Assembly (NCBI RefSeq): GCF_013004105.1
Contig: NZ_CP053085.1
Coordinates: 5,115,093 to 5,179,092 of the forward strand
Direction: 5' to 3'
Source: Gemmatimonas groenlandica
GTDB taxonomy: Bacteria; Gemmatimonadota; Gemmatimonadetes; Gemmatimonadales; Gemmatimonadaceae
Length of the DNA: 64,000 nt
Within the stretch, counting starts at the first letter, position 1. Every line of letters begins with the position of its first letter. Under the pieces are notes generated by a model. The model ran no database searches. It was given only the letters and a program-made list of their open reading frames with translations, and was not told the DNA's origin. This document shows positions 34,802-42,349 of this stretch, in pieces. A program made the position numbers and the translations under genes.

Positions 34802-35385
34802 CAGCGGGAGGTCCGGTCGCGGGCGACCTCGTCGTGCCGGAAGCACGAGACCAGATGATCGTTCACCAGCCCGACGGCCTGCATGTACGCATAGCAGATG
34901 GTGGTGCCCACGAATCGGAAGCCGCGCGCCTTCAGATCTTTGGAAATTGCATCGGAGATGGCACTCTGCGTTGGGATCTGGCTCGACGCCGTCAGTCGAT
35001 GATCGACCGGCGTGCCATCGACGAAGCGCCAGAGGTACGCGTCGAACGATCCGAAGGCCTCTTGCACGCCCAGAAAGGCACGCGCATTGCCCACCGTGCT
35101 CACGAGCTTCTGGCGATGCCGAACGAGCCCGGCGTTCTGCATCAGCGTGTCGACCCGGTCCGGTCCGAATGCCGCGATCGCATCAACGTCCCACTGCGCA
35201 AAGGCCTCGCGGTAGTGCTCGCGTTTGGCGAGCACCGTCGACCAGCTCAAACCTGCCTGAGCGCCTTCGAGTGTGATGAACTCGAACAGCGTGCGATCGT
35301 CGTGTACCGGTACACCCCACTCGTCATCGTGATATGCCACGTCGAGCGGTTTGACAGGCCAGGTACAACGAACCGGAATGCTCAT
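34801..35385 (-). CDS. tag: DNA-3-methyladenine glycosylase I
   Basis: A 194-residue base-excision repair enzyme that removes 3-methyladenine from alkylated DNA. Family landmarks are RCTWPVKPLDVAYHDDEWGVPVHDD at the N-terminus (with the zinc-ligand Cys and the substrate-binding aromatic residues), EGAQAGLSW, and near the C-terminus FRFVGTTICYAYMQAVGLVNDH with the later zinc ligands. Length and order match E. coli Tag (187 residues). TAAATT lies exactly 6 nt before the ATG, with no Shine-Dalgarno. It is divergent from the DEIH helicase and overlaps the membrane-protein gene by TGATG. Confidence 0.93.
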   Translation of the reverse strand: MSIPVRCTWPVKPLDVAYHDDEWGVPVHDDRTLFEFITLEGAQAGLSWSTVLAKREHYREAFAQWDVDAIAAFGPDRVDTLMQNAGLVRHRQKLVSTVGNARAFLGVQEAFGSFDAYLWRFVDGTPVDHRLTASSQIPTQSAISDAISKDLKARGFRFVGTTICYAYMQAVGLVNDHLVSCFRHDEVARDRTSR

Positions 35386-35391
35386 CTGTGG

Positions 35392-35397
35392 AATTTA
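35392..35397 (-). promoter_or_regulatory. Candidate leaderless -10 element (TAAATT) of tag
   Basis: On the minus strand TAAATT is followed by CCACAG and the tag ATG at 35385. The spacing is 6 nt, identical to that of the divergent helicase gene 43 nt away (TAGATT, TCACAG, GTG). Confidence 0.45.
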
Positions 35398-35439
35398 GTG
35401 GCGCGCCCTTGAATGATCCAACGAAACCGGAAAGTGCAG

Positions 35440-35445
35440 TAGATT
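35440..35445 (+). promoter_or_regulatory. Candidate leaderless -10 element (TAGATT) of the DEIH helicase gene
   Basis: TAGATT, then six nucleotides (TCACAG), then GTG 35452. No Shine-Dalgarno sequence is found within 20 nt of the start, so a leaderless mRNA is the simplest reading. Confidence 0.45.
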
Positions 35446-35451
35446 TCACAG

Positions 35452-38157
35452 GTGCGCACTCCACGTGATCGTTACCTACCCCCCGACCGCGACGCCTTTG
35501 TCGCGGCGAAGCCGCCGACCGGGCGCGTCATCGTCATCGCGCCGACGCGTGCGGCCTGTGAGACGATCGAGCTCGCAGTCGGCCTGCACCTCGACACCTT
35601 TCTCGAACGCACGCGAGGGGACGACCTGCGACGCCTCGCGTCGAGCGGCCAAGGCTTTGGCATTGTTGCGGGCACGGGCACGGGTAAGACACTGGCGATT
35701 CGTCCCATCGCTGAAACGATTCTTGGTACGACCGAGCTGAAAGCAGGCGTCGTGAATCGCGAACGGGAAGCGACACCGGAAACGCCGTCGTGGAATGTGG
35801 TGGTCATCACGACCGGCATCGCGCGCCGGTGGTTTCAGGACGGCGATATCCAGCCCACCGACACGCTGGTGGTCGACGAGATCCACCAGACCAGTGCGGA
35901 GCTCGAGCTGTGTCTCGCGCTCGGCAAGCGCGTGGGATGTCGATTCATCTGGTTGTCGGCGACAGTCGACCCCACGTTCTACTCGCGCTATCTCGAGAGC
36001 GCGGATGTGTTGCAGGTCTCGGCATTCGATGCCACGAAGGCCGCCAAGGTCGAAGTGGAACGGAAGCAGCCGCTGAATTTTCTCGACGACAAGTTCCTGC
36101 AGAAGGTGTCCCGCTCGGAGCGGGGCGTGGCGATCTTCCTGCCCACCCGCGCGTCGGTCGAAGAGGCGGCGGAGTGGGTTCGCCTGCGCTATCCACGCAT
36201 TACGGCCGCGCACTATCACGGCGGCGAACCGATTCGTGTCATCCGTCCGTTTCTCGAGGGCGTGGTGCCGAAGCCGTTCTTCCTCGCGATGACGGCGGCC
36301 GGTCAGAGCGCGTTGAATGTGCCGGGGCTCGACACCGTGATCATCGACGACACGCGCTTCACCAACGTGATCGACCGCGGACGCAACGTGCTCACGCGCG
36401 TGCACCTGGGATCGAATGAGATCCTGCAGATGGCCGGACGCGTGCATGGCCGCGTTGAGAATGGCCGTGTGTACATTCTGAGCGATCGCGATATCCGCTT
36501 CGAGTCGCTCAAGCCCACGGCGCCCGACTTTCAGTTGGCGGGAGACTCCGAGCGCGTGGCGCTCACCTGCGCCGACCTTGGCGTCCAGGCGGACGCCCTC
36601 GACCTGCCGGTACCGCTCGATCGCGTGGCGTACCGCAAGGCGATTGCGCATCTCGAGTCGCGAGGACTGATCGAGAACGGACGGCTGACCACGTACGGCA
36701 AGGCCGTGGAAGCGTTGCCGGTGGATCGAGCATGGGGAGAGCTCATCGTGAACGGCGATGACGAACTGCTGCCGATGCTGGCGGTGATGAGCGGCATCGA
36801 CTCGCTGCATCGCATGACGCGCGAAGGGCGCGATCTAGAAGGGTTGGTGGTGCGCGGCAGTGATCATCTCACGGCGTACAACGTCTACGCCGACGGCTTC
36901 CGTGCGGCCGGTTACATCGGGGAAGTGTACGGGCTGTCGCGGCACATGTTCGACGCCGAGCGGATCGCGCAGTGGGCCGAGCAGCGCGGGGTGCTCGTGA
37001 AGTCGCTGGAAGATGCGGCGCTTGCGATGGCCAGCGTATACCGCTCGGTAGGCATGCCGTTGCCGACCACGTTGCCGCTGGTGCGTCCTGACGTACAGCG
37101 ACGCTTCGGCGATCTGCTCGCGCGCTTCATGCCGTTCGATCTGGTGATCGAGGAGCAGACACCAGAGGGGCACGAGGCGCGCGTGTCGAAAACGAGCGTG
37201 TGCGGCAGCTGGGGTGCCGTGGCAGGCCCGCTGCGCTACTTCGCCGATCGCTTCGGTGTGCCGCGGGCCAGCATCGAAGGCACGCAGCTGTCGATCGAAC
37301 TGATCAAGCAGTACGCGCAGCGTCATTTGCCGGAGTTGGCCCTCGATCCCGATCGGAAGCAGTCGCCGGTGTTGTTGCGCCGACGGCTCACCTACTTCGG
37401 ATTCGAACTGGCGCGCGAGAGTGAAGGTCTCGACGAATTTCCGCCGGAGCATGCGCAGGCGGCGCGGCACCTTCTGGCCGAAGCGGCGGCGCGCAATGAA
37501 TTGCGGCATGCGTCCGCGCGTCGCAATCAGCCGGTGGTCGAGGAAATCCGCGAAGTGTGGCGACGCCTTGGCGGGATCACGCCGCGTCTCGGGCAGGCGG
37601 AGCTGACCGCGTGGTACGAGCAGCAGATGGGTGCGGCCACGAACTGGGAGACGATTCGGAACACGCCGATGTTGATCGATCGGCGGGATTTCGTCAGCCA
37701 CGAACAGGTGGCCGAAGCACGCGCGATGCCGGGTGCGGTCGAGATTCGCGATCGTACGGTGCCGATGGATTACGACGTCGAGGAGCACGACGGACGGCTG
37801 GTGCCGGTGGTGAGGCTGCGCGTACCGGAGAAGCTGGCGCGCACGATGGTTCAGGAGGAGGTGCCGTCCCTCGATCGTCCGGTGCGCTTCGTGGTGCCGC
37901 GTGGTCAGCGTGGGTCAGTGCGTGCCGACACGCTCGACGACCTCCAGCACAAGCTCGACCTGCCTTTCACCGACGATGAGCGCACCCGTACCACAGAGCA
38001 GAAAGTCGAGCGGAAAGGCCACGACCGCGGCCGCGGAGGCGATCGCGGAGGCGCTCGCGGTGGTGAACGCGGTGGTGAACGCGGTGGTGAACGCGGCGGC
38101 GGCAAGAACGGACCCGGTGGCCACCGTCACCCGGGGAAGGGGCGGCGGCGGCGCTGA
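35452..38157 (+). CDS. DEAH/DEIH-box helicase (HrpA-like) with Arg-Gly-rich tail
   Basis: A 901-residue SF2 helicase. Walker A is GTGTGKT (74-80), motif II is DEIH (142-145), motif III SAT (169-171), and motif VI appears as QMAGRVHGR. After the second RecA domain comes an HA2-like winged segment (HLESRGLIENGRLTTYGKAVEALP), placing it with the DEAH/RHA group rather than DEAD. The last ~65 residues are basic and disordered with repeated RGGE units (from about 850), an RNA-binding type of tail also seen at the DNA level as 12-nt repeats. The protein is shorter than E. coli HrpA (1300). A role in RNA or ribonucleoprotein remodelling is likely; no partner gene is adjacent. The start is GTG 35452. 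Confidence 0.85.
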   Translation: MRTPRDRYLPPDRDAFVAAKPPTGRVIVIAPTRAACETIELAVGLHLDTFLERTRGDDLRRLASSGQGFGIVAGTGTGKTLAIRPIAETILGTTELKAGVVNREREATPETPSWNVVVITTGIARRWFQDGDIQPTDTLVVDEIHQTSAELELCLALGKRVGCRFIWLSATVDPTFYSRYLESADVLQVSAFDATKAAKVEVERKQPLNFLDDKFLQKVSRSERGVAIFLPTRASVEEAAEWVRLRYPRITAAHYHGGEPIRVIRPFLEGVVPKPFFLAMTAAGQSALNVPGLDTVIIDDTRFTNVIDRGRNVLTRVHLGSNEILQMAGRVHGRVENGRVYILSDRDIRFESLKPTAPDFQLAGDSERVALTCADLGVQADALDLPVPLDRVAYRKAIAHLESRGLIENGRLTTYGKAVEALPVDRAWGELIVNGDDELLPMLAVMSGIDSLHRMTREGRDLEGLVVRGSDHLTAYNVYADGFRAAGYIGEVYGLSRHMFDAERIAQWAEQRGVLVKSLEDAALAMASVYRSVGMPLPTTLPLVRPDVQRRFGDLLARFMPFDLVIEEQTPEGHEARVSKTSVCGSWGAVAGPLRYFADRFGVPRASIEGTQLSIELIKQYAQRHLPELALDPDRKQSPVLLRRRLTYFGFELARESEGLDEFPPEHAQAARHLLAEAAARNELRHASARRNQPVVEEIREVWRRLGGITPRLGQAELTAWYEQQMGAATNWETIRNTPMLIDRRDFVSHEQVAEARAMPGAVEIRDRTVPMDYDVEEHDGRLVPVVRLRVPEKLARTMVQEEVPSLDRPVRFVVPRGQRGSVRADTLDDLQHKLDLPFTDDERTRTTEQKVERKGHDRGRGGDRGGARGGERGGERGGERGGGKNGPGGHRHPGKGRRRR

Positions 38158-38189
38158 CCGCAGGTCGTCAGTCAAGCGTCTTCCTGCGC

Positions 38190-38789
38190 CTAAACCGTCG
38201 TCTGGTAGGTCTCGACCCCCGTGATCAAAAATCCGCGAGCGAGATAATTCGGTAGCGCCGCCGGCGCGTCGAGCGTACAGGTGTGGAGCCAGACGCGCAC
38301 GGCGCCCCACGCGAACGCCGTTTTGACGGCCTCGGCGACGAGCCACCCGCCGAGTCGACGGCCCAGTACGCGCTGATCGAGACCGATGTAGGCGATCTCT
38401 ACCGACCCATCGGTGTGCCGTTCGAGCTCGAGGAAGCCAGCCGCCTCAGTCCAATCCTGACCGAGCTCTGCCGTCACGCGATAGATCTGAATCTCCGGGC
38501 GCGCGAGATGCGCGGCCAATGCGCCTTGGTCCCACGCGTCGCGGTCGTGCCAGTGCCACGGTTCGCCGATCTGCCGATAGAGCGCGCGCCAGGTCTCGAC
38601 GGAACAGGGGTCTATCCGATCGAGCGTGGCATACACAGCGGGAGGATGCCCAAGCACCAATTGCTGAGGAGCGGACATCTCCAGATAGGTCCGCGTCACC
38701 TCGCGGGTTTGCGCCGACTGCCCGGAGGGTGCACCGGTCGGACTCATCGGTCCTAGTTTTTCGGATTCCATGTGGCCTTTTTCGCTCAT
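38190..38789 (-). CDS. GNAT family N-acetyltransferase
   Basis: A 199-residue protein with a GNAT-type fold. The order of elements is AGFLELERHTDGSVEIAYIGLDQRVLGRRLGGWLVAEAV, which is the beta4-alpha3 acetyl-CoA binding region with the R/Q-x-x-G-x-G/A equivalent (RVLGRRLGGWL), then VRVWLHTCTLDAPAALPNYLARGF, the later strand and helix typical of rimI-like acetyltransferases. The first ~40 residues are polar and probably disordered. The acceptor is unknown. It is divergent from the TetR gene and separated by 105 bp, but the operator lies beside the tetR promoter, so co-regulation is possible, not shown. Confidence 0.78.
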   Translation of the reverse strand: MSEKGHMESEKLGPMSPTGAPSGQSAQTREVTRTYLEMSAPQQLVLGHPPAVYATLDRIDPCSVETWRALYRQIGEPWHWHDRDAWDQGALAAHLARPEIQIYRVTAELGQDWTEAAGFLELERHTDGSVEIAYIGLDQRVLGRRLGGWLVAEAVKTAFAWGAVRVWLHTCTLDAPAALPNYLARGFLITGVETYQTTV

Positions 38790-38856
38790 GGTGAAAAATC
38801 GATGTTGTCGTAAGTGTTTGTCAAGAAGGAGCTTATCGTGGGATTATTGGCAGGGC

Positions 38857-38885
38857 TTGCGCATTGGACCGTACGGTCCTAATTT
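38857..38885 (+). promoter_or_regulatory. tetR promoter with palindromic operator in the spacer
   Basis: TTGCGC (38857-38862), a 17-nt spacer and TAATTT (38880-38885) precede the tetR ATG (38895) by 9 nt. The spacer contains a perfect 14-bp palindrome, GGACCGTACGGTCC (38866-38879), typical of a TetR-family operator and placed to block RNA polymerase binding. This predicts negative autoregulation. Confidence 0.75.
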
Positions 38886-38894
38886 CCCTTCACG

Positions 38895-39572
38895 ATGTCA
38901 GACCGCCGAACACAAATCCTGGACGCAGCCGCGACGTTGATCTCCGAGCGAGGGTTCACCTCGACCTCGGTCGACGACGTCATCAAAGGCGCGAAACTCA
39001 GTGGCAAGAGCCACTTCTATCACTACTTCAAGTCGAAAGAAGAACTCGGCTATGAGGTGTTGAACCGACAGTTCGAGCGATTTGCCGAACGCGGTCTCGC
39101 CATTCTTCGCGAGCCGATGATCGACCCGCTCGAACGGCTGAACCTGTTCATCGACGCCGTCGTGGCCCTGCAGTCGGAAAGTGGTGGTCGCCGTGGTTCG
39201 CCGTTCGGCAACCTGGCGGCCGAACTTGCCGACGCCCACGAGGGCTTTCGAGTCCGGATCGAGGCCGTCTTTGAACGCTGGGCCAGTCAGATCCGCTCGC
39301 TGCTGTGGGAAGCGCGTCCGCAGCTGCAGGACGACGTGGACGCGGTGCGGTTGTCCCGTTTCATCATTGCCGCCCTGGAAGGGGCCGTGTTGATGACGCG
39401 AGTGAAACGCGATCTCTCGGTGCTCGAGGGCATTGCCGAGGATCTGAAACGGTTCATCGCGATGCACGTGCGCGACAACGCGGCCATTCAGGTGAGCCGG
39501 CATCTCGAGTACGCAGGATCCTCACAGCACGGCATTGCGGGGAACATGTCCGTTCCCTCAATGGCAGGATGA
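38895..39572 (+). CDS. TetR/AcrR family transcriptional regulator
   Basis: A 225-residue repressor. The N-terminal helix-turn-helix (residues 4-50) reads RTQILDAAATLISERGFTSTSVDDVIKGAKLSGKSHFYHYFKSKEEL, a standard TetR DNA-binding domain. The all-helical ligand/dimerisation domain follows with a C-terminal TetR_C-like pattern (WASQIRSLLWEARPQLQDDVDAVRLSRFIIAALEGAVLM). The ligand is unknown. The perfect palindrome in its own promoter spacer indicates autorepression. The flanking genes are an acetyltransferase (divergent) and an ECF sigma factor (43 nt downstream), either of which could be a target. ATG 38895 sits 9 nt after the -10 box, so the transcript may be leaderless. Confidence 0.9.
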   Translation: MSDRRTQILDAAATLISERGFTSTSVDDVIKGAKLSGKSHFYHYFKSKEELGYEVLNRQFERFAERGLAILREPMIDPLERLNLFIDAVVALQSESGGRRGSPFGNLAAELADAHEGFRVRIEAVFERWASQIRSLLWEARPQLQDDVDAVRLSRFIIAALEGAVLMTRVKRDLSVLEGIAEDLKRFIAMHVRDNAAIQVSRHLEYAGSSQHGIAGNMSVPSMAG

Positions 39573-39615
39573 CGGCGACTGCTGCGCGCGGCGCAGACTC
39601 ATGGAGAGCAGGATC

Positions 39616-40308
39616 ATGGTGAGCATGGACAACGAGGCAGTGTTGCTGGCGACCGTTCCGCGCGACGCGACCGACGCGACCGACGCGACCGACGCGTCGG
39701 ATCGGGGCGGTGATCGCGCGGCACGTCGTGCGCAGTTCGAGCGCGAGGCGCTGGTGCATCTCGATGCGCTGTACTCCTTCGCGCTGAAACTGGCACGCTC
39801 GCGCGATGACGCCGAGGATCTGGTGTCCGACACGCTGCTGCGCGCCCTCGAGCGGTGGGAGCAGTATCATCTCGGCACCAACATCCGCGCCTGGCTGTTC
39901 ACGATTCTGTACCACGTGTTCGTGAGCCGGAAGCGTCGTATCGATGCGCGCGAAGTGCAGCAGCCGGAAGACACCGAGGGGTGGGCGCTGTTCGAGGCCG
40001 TCGGCGAGGCCGATCCGGAGGGACGATTCTACGACTCGTTTCTCGACGACGAGATCACGCGCGCTATCCGCTCGCTTCCCGAAGAGTATCGCGCCGCCGT
40101 GGTGTTGAGTGATCTGCAGGGGCTGCGGTATGCCGAGATTGCGAACGCGCTCGGTGTGCCCGAAGGCACGGTGAAGTCTCGGTTGTTCCGCGGGCGCCGT
40201 CTGCTCCAGCGTAAGCTCGCCAACTACGCGGTCGAGATGGGCTACTTGAAAGAGTCGGTCGTGCGCGCGGTCGTCACGCCCAATGTGACGTCGGTCGTCG
40301 GCGCGTAA
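39616..40308 (+). CDS. ECF-type RNA polymerase sigma factor
   Basis: A 230-residue sigma-70 family factor. Region 2 spans FEREALVHLDALYSFALKLARSRDDAEDLVSDTLLRALERWEQYHLGTNIRAWLFTILYHVF; region 4 has the helix-turn-helix AAVVLSDLQGLRYAEIANALGVPEGTVKSRLFRGRRLLQRKL. It is close to the RpoE/SigW-like and SigR/ECF41-neighbour groups, with no extra domain apart from a C-terminal tail. No anti-sigma gene is adjacent. The N-terminus has a (DAT)n repeat caused by a 9-nt tandem repeat near 39664-39700. ATG 39616 is chosen because GGAG lies 9 nt upstream; in-frame ATGs at 39601 and 39625 are alternatives. It may be controlled by the preceding TetR gene. Confidence 0.88.
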   Translation: MVSMDNEAVLLATVPRDATDATDATDASDRGGDRAARRAQFEREALVHLDALYSFALKLARSRDDAEDLVSDTLLRALERWEQYHLGTNIRAWLFTILYHVFVSRKRRIDAREVQQPEDTEGWALFEAVGEADPEGRFYDSFLDDEITRAIRSLPEEYRAAVVLSDLQGLRYAEIANALGVPEGTVKSRLFRGRRLLQRKLANYAVEMGYLKESVVRAVVTPNVTSVVGA

Positions 40309-40338
40309 ACAGGCGCGATAGCAGACAGGCCAGCCCGA

Positions 40339-41007
40339 TCAGGCGTCGCGGGCGAGTGAGCCGGCGGCGCCTGCGAGTTCGTGCAGTGCGCGCTCCACGG
40401 TCCCGCTCCACCGACGCAACTTTTCTCGAACGGCCGCCAGTTCAGCACGACTGGCGGCCGAGTCGCGTGCGGCATCGTCGTGCAGTGCACTGAGTTCCAT
40501 CACCCGCGCCTTCATGACATCGAGCGCCCCCGTAAGCGCATCGCGCTCGCGCTCGGCGTCCTCGAGCAGCTCGTGTACGCGGGCGCGGGTTTGCGTCAGC
40601 AACGTACACATGGCGCGCCACGCATCGCGCTCGAGCGTGAGCTGACGACGCGACGCCGTATCCTCGGCGAGGCGTTCACGCAGACGCGCCAAGCGCTGCA
40701 CCAACGATCCGTTGCCGTTGATCGCGGTACCTGGGCCAAGCACCGCGAGGGCGGCCTGGAGCTCCTTGTCGAGTTCGTGCGCCCGTCGTTCGAAGTCATC
40801 GCGTGCCGCGCGGGTTTCGTCGAGCGCGGCCAGCGCCTCGCGCAGCGCGCGCAACTCGACCGCGATTCGACGGACGCCACGCGCGTCGCCTTCGGAGACC
40901 AGCCACCGCAACGACGCGACGAAGCCACGCTCCAGCGTCAGGTCCGGATCGGACTCGGGTCGCGGGACGGCGTCGACTGCGCGGGCGGGGGTGCGCGGCG
41001 TCGTCAT
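40339..41007 (-). CDS. Coiled-coil hypothetical protein
   Basis: A 222-residue protein without a recognised domain. After a short Pro-rich N-terminus nearly the whole chain is charged and helical, with heptad-like Ala/Leu/Arg patterns (ALREALAALDETRAARDDFERRAHELDKELQAAL; RLARLRERLAEDTASRRQLTLERDAW; ELLEDAERERDALTGALDVMKAR), so a long coiled coil is predicted. No membrane segment or signal peptide. It may be a structural or scaffolding protein. It starts 19 nt after the CGNR gene on the same strand, suggesting co-transcription. Confidence 0.6.
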   Translation of the reverse strand: MTTPRTPARAVDAVPRPESDPDLTLERGFVASLRWLVSEGDARGVRRIAVELRALREALAALDETRAARDDFERRAHELDKELQAALAVLGPGTAINGNGSLVQRLARLRERLAEDTASRRQLTLERDAWRAMCTLLTQTRARVHELLEDAERERDALTGALDVMKARVMELSALHDDAARDSAASRAELAAVREKLRRWSGTVERALHELAGAAGSLARDA

Positions 41008-41026
41008 GCGCGGCGGGGGGACTCGC

Positions 41027-41680
41027 TCAAGGACGCGTGACCGTGCGCGCCCGATGACGGGCGGCCTTGGCGCGATTGCCGCAGGTCCCCATGTCGCACC
41101 AGCGACGCAGTCCGTTCTTCGTCCCGTCGAGAAACACGCGATGGCAGCGCGGATCGGCGCAGCGGCGCACTCGTGCCAGTTCCCCTTCCACCAGCGAGTC
41201 CGCCGCGGACTCGACGATCGGGATCATCAGACCGGCGAACGCATCTCCCGTGGGGACGAAGGCGCGTGCATACCCGCCCTCGGCGCGCGCGTCGAGCCGA
41301 CGCGTTCCTGCGCTGCGTCCGAGTACCCGGTTGATCTCCAGGACGGCATCGTCGCGCACCCGATCGGTGAGGTTTCCCTTTTCCGCCAGCACTCGAAGCG
41401 CCGCGCGCACCCGACGTGCGTCGACGAGCGTCGCTGCGGCGGCGGCCGGCTGCAGCACCGCACGCCGGCGAATCCCCGCCGCTCGCTCGTCGTCGACCGC
41501 GCCGTGCTCCTTGAACCAGCTCAGGAGCGACTCGAAGTCCCGCAACAAATCGCCCCCGGGCGATTGCGCGGCGGCATCGGTGTTGACGAAGTCGAGCCAG
41601 AGTCTCGTGCGAGGGGGCACGGGTCCGGGTGGACGATCGCGCGAGTCGGCCCGTCGCGCGTCGGAGAGGGAGACGGGCAT
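41027..41680 (-). CDS. CGNR zinc-finger (ABATE-domain) transcription factor
   Basis: A 217-residue protein. The N-terminal part (RLWLDFVNTD...ESLLSWFKEHG) matches the ABATE domain, a putative stress-sensing domain. The C-terminal zinc finger reads CADPRCHRVFLDGTKNGLRRWCDMGTCGNRAKAARHR, with the diagnostic CGNR sequence (around residue 198). Such proteins are predicted transcription factors, often of unknown ligand. It is divergent from the yjjX-like gene (97 bp between starts), and the coiled-coil gene lies 19 nt downstream of it. Confidence 0.88.
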   Translation of the reverse strand: MPVSLSDARRADSRDRPPGPVPPRTRLWLDFVNTDAAAQSPGGDLLRDFESLLSWFKEHGAVDDERAAGIRRRAVLQPAAAAATLVDARRVRAALRVLAEKGNLTDRVRDDAVLEINRVLGRSAGTRRLDARAEGGYARAFVPTGDAFAGLMIPIVESAADSLVEGELARVRRCADPRCHRVFLDGTKNGLRRWCDMGTCGNRAKAARHRARTVTRP

Positions 41681-41776
41681 ATCGTGGAGTCAGAAGAGCT
41701 AGGTTACTTGTATACGTGGCTGCGAGCAAGCGTTTCGAACCAACCTCGAGCCTTTTCTGCTTCGATCCGAGTGAAT

Positions 41777-42349
41777 ATGAACTTTCCCTTCGCGCGTGTT
41801 GCGGTTGGTTCGCGCAACCCGGTCAAGCTGGCGGCGGTGCGCGCCGTCCTGGAGCGCGTCCAGCCGGCCGTGGAGTTGTTCGCGGTTGACGTCGCGAGCG
41901 GCGTGCCCGACCAGCCGATGGGCGACGAGGAAACGCAACGGGGCGCCCGCAATCGAGCGATTGCCGCGCTTCAGCTGACCGGCGCCGAGCTTGCGGTTGG
42001 GCTCGAGGGCGGTGTGGTCGAGCTCGCGGACGGCCGCATGCGAAGTTGCGCCTGGGCCGTGGTGGTCGATCGCGAGGGTGTCGAGGGGTTGGGCGGCTCG
42101 CTGTCGATGCCGCTGCCGGATCTGGTGGCCGCTCGCATACGCGCCGGCGAGGAGCTGGGTCACGCGATGGACGCAATTGCCAACGTCGTCGGCACCAAGC
42201 ATGGCCGCGGCGCGGTGGGCATCCTGACGGCCGGACTAATCGACCGACAAGGGGCGTATGAGCCGATGGTGGCTTACGCGTTGGCGCCCTGGCTGGCGCC
42301 CGCGTTCTTCGCGCCCGCGGAAGCGCCCGCGGAGCGCGACCTCGATTAG
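41777..42349 (+). CDS. yjjX: Inosine/xanthosine triphosphatase (YjjX/DUF84 family)
   Basis: A 190-residue NTPase of the YjjX family, which removes non-canonical ITP and XTP from the nucleotide pool. The N-terminal VAVGSRNPVKLAAVRAVL (7-24) and GVPDQPMGDEETQRGARNRA carry the family's phosphate- and base-binding residues. ALQLTGAELAVGLEGGVVEL and CAWAVVVD follow, then GTKHGRGAVGILTAGLIDR. ATG 41777 is set by homology: the upstream open frame is antisense to the CGNR gene and is not coding. The stop overlaps the universal stress protein stop (TTAG read both ways). Confidence 0.85.
   Translation: MNFPFARVAVGSRNPVKLAAVRAVLERVQPAVELFAVDVASGVPDQPMGDEETQRGARNRAIAALQLTGAELAVGLEGGVVELADGRMRSCAWAVVVDREGVEGLGGSLSMPLPDLVAARIRAGEELGHAMDAIANVVGTKHGRGAVGILTAGLIDRQGAYEPMVAYALAPWLAPAFFAPAEAPAERDLD

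Noticed and set aside
40712..41776. Long open frame upstream of the yjjX-type gene
   Set aside because: It is antisense to the coiled-coil and CGNR genes and Arg/Ser-rich; only the part from ATG 41777 matches a family.
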